Source of the DNA: Betaproteobacteria bacterium
GTDB taxonomy: Bacteria; Pseudomonadota; Gammaproteobacteria; Burkholderiales; Rhodocyclaceae
Direction: 5' to 3'
NCBI GenBank assembly: GCA_004295105.1
Contig: SHNC01000029.1
Location: forward strand, 1-39,181
Length of the DNA: 39,181 nucleotides
Shown: piece after piece, positions 8,180-19,016 of the stretch
Numbering within the stretch: position 1 is the stretch's first letter
How the letters are laid out: the number at the start of each line of letters is the position of its first letter
Program-made: the position numbers and the translations under genes
The notes under the pieces: model-generated
The model's database searches: none
What the model saw: only the letters and a program-made list of their open reading frames with translations
What the model was told of the DNA's origin: nothing

Positions 8180-9013
8180 TCAGCTTGCGAACAGATCGAG
8201 GATGCCGTCCAGGCCGCGGTGGTCGAGGCAGCACTGTGCCACCGCGCGCAGCACCGGCTTGGCGCGGAAGGCGACACCGAAGCCGGCTGCCTGCAGCATG
8301 GGAATGTCGTTGGCGCCGTCGCCGGCGGCGATCACCTGCCCCGGGGCCAGTCCCAGCTCGTCGCGGATGCGCATCAGGTGCGCCGCCTTGGCCCTGCCGT
8401 CGACGATGTCGCCGACGACGCGGCCGGTGAGTTTTCCGTCGGCCACTTCCAGCAAGTTGGAATAGGCGTGGTCGAAGCCGAGGCGCTGCTGCAGTCGCTC
8501 GGTGAAATAGGTGAAACCGCCCGACACCAGCACGGTGCGGATACCGGCGCGCTGCAGCCCGCGCATCAACCGCTCGGCGCCGGGGTTCAGTTGCAGGCGC
8601 TGCTCATAGACCTCGCCCAGCGCTTCCTCGCGCAGCCCGGCCAGCAGCGCGACGCGGCGCGTCAGCGATTCGCAGAAGTCGATCTCGCCGCGCATCGCCG
8701 CTTCGGTGATTTCGGCCACCTGGGGCTTAAGGCCCTGCATGTCGGCGATCTCGTCGATGCACTCGATGTTGATCAGCGTCGAGTCCATGTCGGTGACGAA
8801 GAGGCCAAAGTCGCGCAGCCTGCGACCGTCCGGCACCCAGGCGAAATCGAGCGAGGCTTCGACGCAGCGCGCGGCGAGCGCGTCGTGCGGCCGGGCATCG
8901 ACCAGGCGGAAGGAGTGCGGCGTGATCTGCTCGATCGCGCTCGCCCCGGTCAGCTTCGCGACCGACTTCAGCGCGAGGTTGTCGACGTCTTCGCCGAGGA
9001 CGACCAGACTCAT
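8180..9013 (-). CDS. serB: Phosphoserine phosphatase
   Basis: SerB removes phosphate from O-phospho-L-serine, the last step of serine synthesis. The 277-residue product has an N-terminal ACT-like regulatory region (about 1-75) and a HAD phosphatase domain. HAD motif I is FVTDMDSTLINIECIDE, with both aspartates; the SGGFT motif II and GDGANDIPML motif with the Mg-binding aspartates follow, as does the Lys region before them (DGRAKAAHL). The start MSLVVLGEDVD at 9013 is the only one that gives the full N-terminal domain. It lies 79 bases downstream of aroG on the same strand. Confidence 0.96.
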   Translation of the reverse strand: MSLVVLGEDVDNLALKSVAKLTGASAIEQITPHSFRLVDARPHDALAARCVEASLDFAWVPDGRRLRDFGLFVTDMDSTLINIECIDEIADMQGLKPQVAEITEAAMRGEIDFCESLTRRVALLAGLREEALGEVYEQRLQLNPGAERLMRGLQRAGIRTVLVSGGFTYFTERLQQRLGFDHAYSNLLEVADGKLTGRVVGDIVDGRAKAAHLMRIRDELGLAPGQVIAAGDGANDIPMLQAAGFGVAFRAKPVLRAVAQCCLDHRGLDGILDLFAS

Positions 9014-9059
9014 CGCAAGACGCTCCCGTCGCCGCGCGACCCCCTCCCCATGGGAGGAA

Positions 9060-9094
9060 GAGCGCCTCCTTCGGGCGGCCGGGCGGAGGCGCTC
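9060..9094 (-). terminator. Hairpin at the end of aroG
   Basis: A perfect 10-bp stem (9060-9069 with 9085-9094) and a 15-base loop overlap the aroG stop codon. No run of U follows on the minus strand, so it is either a weak terminator or an RNA-stabilising hairpin between aroG and serB. Confidence 0.4.
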
Positions 9095-10172
9095 ATGCAG
9101 CCTGCTCCCGGCGTGCGCGCGTGTCGCGCAGCACGGCGGCGGCGTTGCGGATCATCTCTTCGGTGGTTTCCCAGCCCACGCAGGCGTCGGTGACCGAGCA
9201 GCCGTACTTGAGCTGCGACAGGTCGGCGGGAATGGGCTGGTTGCCGGCGACGAGGTTGCTCTCGATCATCAGGCCCACCACCGACCGGTTGCCCTCACGG
9301 ATCTGATGCACCACGTCCTTCATCACCAGCGGCTGGAACTCGGGGTTCTTCCAGGAGTTGGCGTGCGAGCAGTCGACCACGATGTTGAGCGGCAGCCTGG
9401 CCTTGGTCAGCGCCTTCTCGGCGAGCGAGATCGACACCGTGTCGTAGTTCGGCCGTCCGCCGCCGCCGCGCAGCACGACGTGGCCATAGCGATTGCCACG
9501 GGTGCGCGTGATGGCGGATTCGCCGCTGGAATTGATGCCGAGGAAACTGTGCGGGCTGGATGCAGAGATGATGGCATTGATCGCTACCTCGAGGTCGCCG
9601 TCGGTCGCGTTCTTGAAGCCCACCGGCGTCGACAGGCCGGAGGCCATCTCGCGGTGCGTCTGCGATTCGGAGGTACGCGCCCCGATCGCCGTCCACGAGA
9701 TCAGGTCGCCGTAGTACTGCGGCGCGATCGGGTCCAGCGCCTCGGTGCCGGTGGGCAGGCCGACTTCGCACACGTCGAGCAGGAAGCGGCGGGCGCGCTC
9801 CATGCCGACGTCGATACGGAAGGAGTCGTCCATGAAGGGGTCGTTGATGAATCCCTTCCAGCCGGTGGCGGTACGCGGCTTCTCGAAGTAGACGCGCATC
9901 ACCAGCAGCATCGTGTCCGACACTTCGTCGGCCAGCGCCTTCAGGCGGCGCGCGTAGTCCAGGCCGGCCACCGGGTCATGGATGGAGCATGGGCCGACGA
10001 CGACGAACAGGCGGTCGTCCTTGCGGTCCAGGATGTCGCACAGCGCCTTGCGACCGGCCAGCACCGACGCCGCGGCGCGCTCGGACAGCGGCACGCGCGC
10101 CTTGATCTCGTCAGGCGAGGGCATGTGGTCGAATGAGGCGATGTTGAGGTTCTCGGTCTGTGCGACGGACAT
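9093..10172 (-). CDS. aroG: 3-deoxy-7-phosphoheptulonate synthase, class I (AroG/AroF/AroH type)
   Basis: This enzyme condenses phosphoenolpyruvate and erythrose 4-phosphate, the first step of aromatic amino acid synthesis. The 359-residue product has the class I-alpha signatures: VVVGPCSIHDP, MRVYFEKPRTATGWKGFIND, GLPTGTEALDPI, GARTSESQTHRE, VVDCSHANSWKN and GLMIESNLVAGNQ. Cys of GPCSIHDP is the metal ligand. ATG 10172 has GGAG 9 bases upstream and gives the usual N-terminus; the frame is open to 10286 without support. Which aromatic amino acid inhibits it cannot be judged safely by eye, so the symbol is given for the family. Confidence 0.94.
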   Translation of the reverse strand: MSVAQTENLNIASFDHMPSPDEIKARVPLSERAAASVLAGRKALCDILDRKDDRLFVVVGPCSIHDPVAGLDYARRLKALADEVSDTMLLVMRVYFEKPRTATGWKGFINDPFMDDSFRIDVGMERARRFLLDVCEVGLPTGTEALDPIAPQYYGDLISWTAIGARTSESQTHREMASGLSTPVGFKNATDGDLEVAINAIISASSPHSFLGINSSGESAITRTRGNRYGHVVLRGGGGRPNYDTVSISLAEKALTKARLPLNIVVDCSHANSWKNPEFQPLVMKDVVHQIREGNRSVVGLMIESNLVAGNQPIPADLSQLKYGCSVTDACVGWETTEEMIRNAAAVLRDTRARREQAA

Positions 10173-10357
10173 TACGTGACTCCGGTGTGCTGCCTGAAAA
10201 GCCGGCATTGTAACTCCCCGATCGCACGACTGTCCGGCTCGCACGCGCCGCGCGAGGGCCGGCTGGGGCATCGAAGCGCGCGGCATTACGATGGACGTGC
10301 GATACGCGTGTCGGCCGATGCGCGCGCCTCCTTGTGAATTCTTGCCGGAGCCGGACG

Positions 10358-10939
10358 ATGAAAAAGCGCTGCGATTGGTGCGGAACCGACCCCCTCTACG
10401 TCGACTACCATGATCGTGAGTGGGGCGTTCCCGCGCATGACGACCGGCACTTGTTCGAAATGCTGATCCTGGAGGGGGCGCAGGCTGGCCTCAACTGGAT
10501 CACCATCCTGCGCAAGCGCGACAACTACCGCCGCGCCTTCGACGGTTTCGATGCCGAACGCGTGGCCGGCTACACCGCGCAGGATGTCGAGCGCCTGCTG
10601 GGCGACGCGGGGATCGTGCGCAATCGGCTGAAGATCGAATCCGCCATCGCCAACGCGCGCGCCACGCTGGACGTCCGCGCCCAGTTCGGCTCGCTCGACG
10701 CCTTCCTGTGGCGCTTCGTCGACGGCCGGCCCCGGCACGTCGGCTGGTCCAGCCTGGCGGATGTGCCGCCGAGCACGGCCGAGTCGGAGGTGATGAGCCG
10801 GGAGCTGCGCCGCCGCGGCTTCCGCTTCGTCGGGCCGACCATCTGCTATGCGTTCATGCAGGCGGTGGGCATGGTCAACGACCACCTTGCAGAATGCTTC
10901 CGCTACGCGGAGATCCGCGATCGCCAGCCCGTTGTGTGA
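10358..10939 (+). CDS. tag: DNA-3-methyladenine glycosylase I
   Basis: Tag removes 3-methyladenine from alkylated DNA. The 193-residue product starts at ATG 10358 (MKKRCDWCGTDPLYVDYHDR) with GGAG 8 bases upstream. The zinc ligands of E. coli Tag are recognisable as Cys5 and His18 at the N-terminus, and His and Cys in MVNDHLAECFRY at the C-terminus. The base-binding segment GLNWITILRKRDNYRRAF and the VGPTICYAFMQAVG helix are also typical. It is a single gene, convergent with mgtA with only 5 bases between the stops. Confidence 0.96.
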   Translation: MKKRCDWCGTDPLYVDYHDREWGVPAHDDRHLFEMLILEGAQAGLNWITILRKRDNYRRAFDGFDAERVAGYTAQDVERLLGDAGIVRNRLKIESAIANARATLDVRAQFGSLDAFLWRFVDGRPRHVGWSSLADVPPSTAESEVMSRELRRRGFRFVGPTICYAFMQAVGMVNDHLAECFRYAEIRDRQPVV

Positions 10940-10944
10940 CGCGC

Positions 10945-13530
<2,586 letters not shown>

Positions 13531-14035
13531 TTGCCCCCCCGTTCTCCTCTCGCACCGCAGCGGTCGAGACCCGTCTGCTCACTGCCGAGCCGGGCAGGCC
13601 TTGCCCGTCGCTCGCGGCTGTGGTGCTGGCATCGCCGCATCGCCTCATCGCCAGCGCCGGGCTTGTCGCCATTGCTACTTTGGAGTCCGATGAAGTCGTG
13701 ATCGGAGTGGTGTGATCCCGCGGCACAAGGCCCGATCATAGTCGGCGCGGCCGTGCGCGTGTTCAGCCGGAGCAGCGTCGAGGGCATCCCTGGGATGATC
13801 GAGACTGTCCGCCGACTGTCGCGGAACGGAGGGTGACCGGCGCCGCTGGCGCGCCGGCTTGGAGGTTGACCCGCTGTAGGGGGAAGGCGCCCGCCGCGAT
13901 CGGCCACGACGAACGTTCCTGAAAACGCCCCGGACGTCGAAATCCGGTGCATGGCTGTCGCGCTCAGACAAGTTGCTTTGTCCGGCCTGGCGTAATTTGC
14001 CGAACACCAAAGAACAATTCAGGAGACACACGACC
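13531..14035. other. Divergent intergenic region mgtA/purU
   Basis: These 505 bases must hold both promoters. The only structure I can point to is the interrupted palindrome GACAAGTTGCTTTGTC (13967-13982), 54 bases upstream of purU, a position suited to an operator. Near the mgtA side there are several TGATC-containing words (13698-13740) without clear order. No open frame with coding character or RNA gene was recognised. Confidence 0.4.
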
Positions 14036-14899
14036 ATGTCTGCGGACCAGCACTGGATTCTCACCGTTGCAGCGCCGAGTGCGCCAGGCCAAGTGGCGGC
14101 GGTATCGACGTTTCTCGACCGGCAGTCGTGCTACATCAGTGAATTCTCTTGTTTCGACGACGAGCTGAGCGGTCGCTTCTTCGTGCGTTGTGTGTTCAGG
14201 CCGGCGTCGGACAATCGGGCGATTCCGCCCACGATCCGGGAGGAATTCCGTCCGCTGGCCGCGCGCTTCGGCATGGATTGGGCGATGCACGAACTTCGCG
14301 AACGCCCGAAAGTGCTCATCATGGTGTCCAAGCTCGACCACTGTCTGCGCGACCTTCTCTATCGCTGGCGCATCGGCGAGCTGCCCATCGACATCGTCGC
14401 AGTCGTTTCCAACCATCCGGATCTTGCGCATCTGGCAAGCGCTGAGGGGATTCCGTTCCATCATCTGCCCGTCACCGAGACCACCAAGCCGCAGCAGGAG
14501 GCGAAGCTGCTGCAACTGGTCGATGACACCGGTGCGGAACTGGTCGTGCTGGCGCGCTACATGCAGATCCTGTCGGCCGAGCTGTGCGAAAAACTGTCCG
14601 GCCGCGCCATCAACATCCATCATTCCTTCCTGCCCGGCTTCAAGGGAGCGAAGCCTTACCACCAGGCGCACGCGCGCGGCGTCAAGGTGATCGGTGCAAC
14701 GGCGCACTACGTGACGAACGACCTCGACGAAGGTCCGATCATCGAGCAGGTCGTCGACCGCGTCAGTCACGCGCACAGGCCGGAGCAACTGCTGTCGGTT
14801 GGGCGGGACATGGAGTGCCAGGCGCTCGCGCGCGCCGTTCATTACCACGTCGAACGCAGGGTTTTCCTCAACGGCTCTCGCACCGTCGTACTACCATAG
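14036..14899 (+). CDS. purU: Formyltetrahydrofolate deformylase
   Basis: PurU hydrolyses 10-formyl-THF to formate and THF. The 287-residue product has an N-terminal ACT domain (about 6-85: ILTVAAPSAPGQVAAVSTFL) and a C-terminal formyltransferase fold. The catalytic Asn-His-Asp set is visible in INIHHSFLPGFKGAKPYHQA and in TAHYVTNDLDEGPII. ATG 14036 has AGGAG (14021-14025) 10 bases upstream. In Pseudomonas a purU paralog lies with the sarcosine oxidase genes. Here purU opens the creatinine/sarcosine island, consistent with recycling folate loaded by SoxBDAG rather than with purine synthesis. Confidence 0.95.
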   Translation: MSADQHWILTVAAPSAPGQVAAVSTFLDRQSCYISEFSCFDDELSGRFFVRCVFRPASDNRAIPPTIREEFRPLAARFGMDWAMHELRERPKVLIMVSKLDHCLRDLLYRWRIGELPIDIVAVVSNHPDLAHLASAEGIPFHHLPVTETTKPQQEAKLLQLVDDTGAELVVLARYMQILSAELCEKLSGRAINIHHSFLPGFKGAKPYHQAHARGVKVIGATAHYVTNDLDEGPIIEQVVDRVSHAHRPEQLLSVGRDMECQALARAVHYHVERRVFLNGSRTVVLP

Positions 14900-15032
14900 A
14901 CGTAGGATTCCTGTCTGCCCGCCAGCGTGCGGGTGACGGACCGCGGCGGGCGCTTCGTCCTCGAGGCGCCCGTGTGCCGTGTCGGATGCGCTTACCCGCA
15001 CCGGTGCAGAGTACTGTCCCTGCTGGACGACG

Positions 15033-16067
15033 ATGACAATGGCTCTTCCTGATGATTCCGGCAAGCACTGGGCTGGACGGGGCGGTGACGCGCCGGTCCG
15101 CTTCGGTTTCCTGCTGGTTCCGAGTTTCACGCTGATCGGCTTCGGTGCTGCGGTCGATCCGCTGCGCCTTGCCAACGTGGCGGCAAGGCGCACGCTCTAC
15201 GAGTGCATCACGTTGACGATGGATGGGGCTCCGGTGCGATCGAGCGCCGGGATCTGCGTGCAGCCGGATATGGCCGCGGTCGATGCGAAAAATCTCGACG
15301 CCGTCATCGTGATCGGCCCCAATCCTCTGCCTGCGGCCGGGACCGAGCCCATCATCCATTGGCTGCGCACGCTTGCCGCCAAGGGCGTATCACTCGGTGG
15401 CGTCGACACCGGCAGCTACTTCCTCGCCTGCGCCGGGTTGCTCGATGGCCACCGCAGCACGATCCACTGGGAGGACATGGATGCGCTGCTGGACCGCTTT
15501 CCGCGGCTGGTGGTGTCGAACAAGATCTACGAGGTCGATCGCGACCGCTGCTCCTGCAGCGGTGGCATCGCGCCGGTGGAGATGATGATCCACCTGATCG
15601 GCCTGGGCAGCGGAGGCCGCAAGGTGGCGGCTGCCGTCGCCGAATACCTGATTTACGAACGCCGCGGCCCCGACGAGCGACAGAGGACTTCGCTGCGCGA
15701 TGTGTCGGGCGCTTCGCATCCCAAACTGGTCGAAGCGATCAAGCTGATGGAATGCAACATCGAGGAGCCGCTGTCGATGGAGGAGCTGGCGGCCCACATG
15801 CAGTTTTCGGCGCGCCAGCTCGAGCGTCTGTTCCGCGACTCCCTCAACTGCACGCCACGGCAGTACTACCTGCAGTTGCGGCTGGAACGCGCGCGGCAAC
15901 TGCTTACCCGCACCAACCGGCCGATCGCCGACATCGTGATGGCCTGCGGCTTCGTGTCGTTCGCGCACTTCTCCCATCGCTACCACGCAGGCTTCGGCAT
16001 CTCCCCGAGTGCGGAGCGTCGCCGACAGGTTGGCGACGGCGAAAAGACCCCCAGGCCGCCCTCCTGA
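15033..16067 (+). CDS. GlxA-family AraC-type transcriptional regulator (creatine-side)
   Basis: The product is 344 residues from ATG 15033; GTG 14979 in the same frame is an alternative. An N-terminal DJ-1/PfpI-like domain (FGFLLVPSFTLIGFGAAVDP; about 20-195) is followed by an AraC-type DNA-binding domain with two HTH motifs (SMEELAAHMQFSARQLERLF and IADIVMACGFVSFAHFSHRY). Where catalytic DJ-1 proteins have cysteine, this one reads GVDTGSYFLACAG, so the domain probably only binds a ligand. GlxA-type regulators control glycine betaine, sarcosine and carnitine genes in Pseudomonas (GbdR, SouR, CdhR). Its place between purU and creA suggests control of creatine or creatinine use; that is inference. 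Confidence 0.88.
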   Translation: MTMALPDDSGKHWAGRGGDAPVRFGFLLVPSFTLIGFGAAVDPLRLANVAARRTLYECITLTMDGAPVRSSAGICVQPDMAAVDAKNLDAVIVIGPNPLPAAGTEPIIHWLRTLAAKGVSLGGVDTGSYFLACAGLLDGHRSTIHWEDMDALLDRFPRLVVSNKIYEVDRDRCSCSGGIAPVEMMIHLIGLGSGGRKVAAAVAEYLIYERRGPDERQRTSLRDVSGASHPKLVEAIKLMECNIEEPLSMEELAAHMQFSARQLERLFRDSLNCTPRQYYLQLRLERARQLLTRTNRPIADIVMACGFVSFAHFSHRYHAGFGISPSAERRRQVGDGEKTPRPPS

Positions 16068-16140
16068 AGGTGGCGTGGCGCGGCTGCGCTGGCTGCAACC
16101 GACTCTCCCTCTGCGGCCGATGTTCGACCGCATTTTCCGA

Positions 16141-16174
16141 CCTCCGGCGTCCCTCGCCGGAGGTTTCTTTTTTT
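16141..16174 (+). terminator. Intrinsic terminator after the GlxA regulator
   Basis: A 9-bp GC-rich stem (CCTCCGGCG, 16141-16149, with CGCCGGAGG, 16155-16163) and a 5-base loop are followed at once by TTTCTTTTTTT. This is a textbook Rho-independent terminator and separates the regulator from creA. Confidence 0.93.
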
Positions 16175-16358
16175 CGACGTGGCGATTTGTCGAAGTCGTT
16201 TTCACGCAAGCGCTCGTCGCCAACCGGCAATCCCGGGGGCGGCCCGACCTCTAGCATGACTTCCACGTTGCCGGTGCGCAAAAAGTCCGATAAGGCATAT
16301 CAGCGTGTAGCCGGCGAGCGTGTTGAACATCAATCCGAGACAGATAAAGGAGCGAGAC

Positions 16359-17603
16359 ATGACGAGTCTAGTGACGGGCGCCCAGTCGATGAGCGAGTTG
16401 AAGGACCTGCTGCGGATCGAGAACGGCGAGAAGGTGAAGCACACCTTCTCGGATCAGGAGTACATCGATCGCCAGACCAAGCTTCGCGCCTACATGGCGG
16501 CCAACGATATCGACGCGGTGCTGTTCACGTCGATGCACAACATCAACTACTACAGCGATTTCCTGTACTGCTCCTTCGGCCGCCCCTACGGCCTGGTGGT
16601 GACTCAGGAAAAGGTGGTGTCGATCAGCGCCAACATCGACGGTGGCCAGCCGTGGCGCCGCACCTTCGGCGACTACAACGTGGTCTACACCGACTGGCGT
16701 CGCGACAACTATTTCCGTGCGATCCAGCAGGAGATCCCGAACAAGGGTCGCGTCGGCGCCGAGTTCGACCATATCCCGGTCGAGCGCCTGGAAAAGCTCA
16801 AGGCCGCGCTGCCCAATGCCCAGATCGTCGATATCGGCGCCGGCACCATGCGCATGCGCATGATCAAGTCCGCCGAGGAAATCGCGCTGATCAAGCACGG
16901 CGCCCAGGTGTGCGACGTCGGCGGTGCGGCGCTGGCCGCTGCGGTGCACGAAGGCGTACCCGAGCATGAAGTGGCGCTGGCCTCGACCCAGGCGATGATC
17001 CGCGAGATCGCCAAGCGCTTCCCGGATTCGGAGCTGATGGACACCTGGACCTGGTTCCAGTCGGGCATCAACACCGACGGCGCGCACAACCCGGTGACCA
17101 CGCGCAAGGTTCAGAAGGGCGACATCCTGTCGCTGAACTGCTTCTCGATGATCTCGGGCTACTACACGGCGCTCGAGCGCACCATGTTCTACGATCACTG
17201 CGACGACGCCTCGCTCAAGCTGTGGGAAGTCAACGTGAAGGTGCACGAGGCCGGCCTGAAGCTGGTGAAGCCGGGCGTGCGTTGCTGCGACGTCGCCGCG
17301 CAATTGAACGAGATCTTCGCGGAGCACGGCCTGCTGCAGTACCGCACCTTCGGCTACGGCCACTCCTTCGGCGTGCTGTCGCACTACTACGGTCGCGAGG
17401 CTGGTCTGGAATTCCGTGAGGATATCGAGACCGTGCTCGAGCCGGGCATGGTGGTGTCGATCGAGCCGATGATCATGCTTCCGGAAGGCATGCCGGGTGC
17501 CGGCGGCTACCGTGAGCACGACATCCTGGTCGTGACCGCCGACGGTGCCGAGAACATCACCGGTTTCCCGTACGGCCCGCAGCACAACATCATCAAACGG
17601 TAA
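16359..17603 (+). CDS. creA: Creatinase (creatine amidinohydrolase)
   Basis: Creatinase hydrolyses creatine to sarcosine and urea. The 414-residue product is very similar along its length to the Pseudomonas putida enzyme: HNINYYSDFLYCSFGRPYGL, ISANIDGGQPWRRT, MDTWTWFQSGINTDGAHNPV, RTFGYGHSFGVLSHYYGREA. The fold is that of the M24 'pita-bread' enzymes, but the metal ligands are absent, as expected for creatinase. Catalytic and binding residues known from P. putida (His232, Glu262, Glu358) fall at His243, Glu273 and Glu369 here. ATG 16359 has AAAGGAG 8 bases upstream. It forms its own unit between a terminator (16141) and a hairpin (17613), 320 bases before crnA. Confidence 0.97.
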   Translation: MTSLVTGAQSMSELKDLLRIENGEKVKHTFSDQEYIDRQTKLRAYMAANDIDAVLFTSMHNINYYSDFLYCSFGRPYGLVVTQEKVVSISANIDGGQPWRRTFGDYNVVYTDWRRDNYFRAIQQEIPNKGRVGAEFDHIPVERLEKLKAALPNAQIVDIGAGTMRMRMIKSAEEIALIKHGAQVCDVGGAALAAAVHEGVPEHEVALASTQAMIREIAKRFPDSELMDTWTWFQSGINTDGAHNPVTTRKVQKGDILSLNCFSMISGYYTALERTMFYDHCDDASLKLWEVNVKVHEAGLKLVKPGVRCCDVAAQLNEIFAEHGLLQYRTFGYGHSFGVLSHYYGREAGLEFREDIETVLEPGMVVSIEPMIMLPEGMPGAGGYREHDILVVTADGAENITGFPYGPQHNIIKR

Positions 17604-17922
17604 AGCCGCAAGACCCCCTTGCGAGACCTGAAAGGAGGCCCAGCAAGGGGGTGCGTATCTCGCCGTTCTTGTCAAACAGAGGAAAATCCTCGCCGCTGAA
17701 GACGCGGCAGAGCAGACCGAAAGCGCACTTGGAATAATGAAGCATCCGCGCCCGGGAACAGCGTGATCATTTACATGCTCTTGGGCGCAACTCGACGTGC
17801 GCTGCAAAAAGGTGCTGATTAAAGGCGCCCGAATAACGATAATTCAAAGACGGCTCTGTCCGGATGGCCACCTGTGGGCGGTGTCCAGAAGGATCGAAAC
17901 AAGTCAAGGAGACAAGCTTCAA
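17604..17922. other. Intergenic region creA/crnA with a perfect hairpin
   Basis: These 319 bases start with a hairpin made of a perfect 10-bp stem (ACCCCCTTGC, 17613-17622, with GCAAGGGGGT, 17643-17652) and a 20-base loop that contains AAAGGAGG. No U-run follows, so it may protect the creA 3' end or stop transcription weakly. Further on there is GATAAT at 17838-17843, a possible -10 element for crnA, with no good -35. AAGGAGA (17906-17912) serves crnA. No further gene was recognised. Confidence 0.45.
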
Positions 17923-18693
17923 ATGAAAAGCGTTCACATTTCCGAGTTGGCGTGGCCCGAATACGATGCCTTGGTCCGTGACGGCAAGACGCCCGTCCTG
18001 ATTCCGGTCGGGGCGCTCGAACAGCACGGCCCGCACATGTCGATGAACCCCGACGTGCTGCTCCCCACTGCTATTTCCGAGCGCGTCGCTGACCGCATCG
18101 GCGCGCTCGTTGCACCACCGATCGCCTACGGCTATAAGTCGCAGCAGAAGAGTGGTGGCGGAAACCACATGCCCGGTACGACGAGCCTGGATGGCCTGAC
18201 AGTAACATCGACGATCCGCGACGTCCTGAAGGAACTTGCGCGTCATGGCGTACGTCGGACGGTGCTCATCAATGGCCATTATGAGAATTCGGCGTTCATC
18301 GTCGAGGGCGTGGATCTGGCGCAACGCGAATTGCGCTGGGATGGCATCCGCGATTTCTCAACCGTGGTTCTCTCCTATTGGGATTTCGTCACGCAGGAAG
18401 CAATCGACGCGATCTACCAGGGCGAATTTCCGGGCTGGGCGGTCGAGCATGGCGGGGTCCTGGAAACTTCATTGATGCTCCACCTGCATCCGCACCTGGT
18501 CGATATGGAGAAGGTCTGCGATCACGCTCCGGCGCAGTTTCCGCCGTACGACTTCTTCCCGATCAGGCCCGAATGGACGCCTGCGTCAGGTTGCCTGTCA
18601 TCGGCGAAACGTGCGAGCGCGCAGCATGGCGAGACGCTGCTGAAGGTTTGCGTGGACGGAATCAGCCACGAACTGGCAAGCGCCTTCGACTGA
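17923..18693 (+). CDS. crnA: Creatininase (creatinine amidohydrolase)
   Basis: Creatininase opens creatinine to creatine and needs two divalent metals. The 256-residue product aligns to the P. putida enzyme nearly without gaps: VGALEQHGPHMSMNPDVLLP, YGYKSQQKSGGGNHMPGTTS, INGHYENSAFIVEG, LSYWDFV, VEHGGVLETSLML. Metal ligands of the known enzyme (E34, H36, D45, H120, E122) map to E33, H35, D44, H119 and E121, all present. ATG 17923 with GGAGA upstream gives the family N-terminus. Part of its 3' end is duplicated, in decayed form, at 20532-20663. With creA upstream it converts creatinine to sarcosine in two steps. Confidence 0.97.
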   Translation: MKSVHISELAWPEYDALVRDGKTPVLIPVGALEQHGPHMSMNPDVLLPTAISERVADRIGALVAPPIAYGYKSQQKSGGGNHMPGTTSLDGLTVTSTIRDVLKELARHGVRRTVLINGHYENSAFIVEGVDLAQRELRWDGIRDFSTVVLSYWDFVTQEAIDAIYQGEFPGWAVEHGGVLETSLMLHLHPHLVDMEKVCDHAPAQFPPYDFFPIRPEWTPASGCLSSAKRASAQHGETLLKVCVDGISHELASAFD

Positions 18694-18967
18694 ATGCTGA
18701 CGGCCCTGCGCCGCGCCGAACGTCGAGATTCACGCAGCTCATCCCACGAGGGCGCTCATGATTGACGCTTTCGAAAGGGCGGATTGCTCGTGGGCAACAG
18801 ATGTTACCGCCAAACCCCGGCTCTTCGTTCGCTCCCCTTCAGCATAAGCCTGACGTGGGGTCGTGGAGGCTAGCCTCTTCGAGTTAAGGAGTTTGCGACC
18901 AAATCTAGGTGTTGTGAAGAAAAGCCGCGGGACGATCTCGCCGATTCCCTTGATCGGAGCGTCGATG
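18694..18967. other. Intergenic region crnA/permease, upstream part
   Basis: No gene is recognisable between crnA and the permease (18694-19016). The first 25 or so bases after the crnA stop are repeated after the remnant at 20664. The word TTGTGAAGA (18912-18920) also occurs inside the 38-bp repeat at 27695 and may be a half-site for a GlxA regulator, but the 22-bp partner is absent here. Confidence 0.3.
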
Positions 18968-18996
18968 TTGTCCACACATAAAGCGCGAGTTATAAG
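18968..18996 (+). promoter_or_regulatory. Probable sigma-70 promoter of the NCS1 permease gene
   Basis: TTGTCC (18968-18973) and TATAAG (18991-18996) are separated by 17 bases. Transcription would start near 19003 and give a very short leader holding GGAGA before ATG 19017. So the permease gene probably has its own promoter in addition to any read-through from crnA. Confidence 0.6.
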
Positions 18997-19016
18997 AACT
19001 ATTGGAGACATGTCAA

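Noticed and set aside
13531-14035. Small genes in the mgtA/purU spacer
   Set aside because: Short frames on both strands have no ribosome binding site, no recognisable motif and no coding bias.
16175-16358. Sigma-54 promoter before creA
   Set aside because: No GG-N10-GC element with the proper flanks (TGGCAC-N5-TTGC type) was found.
17604-17922. Riboswitch between creA and crnA, for example a guanidine sensor
   Set aside because: Only a simple hairpin is visible; none of the conserved ACGR loops of guanidine riboswitches was found.
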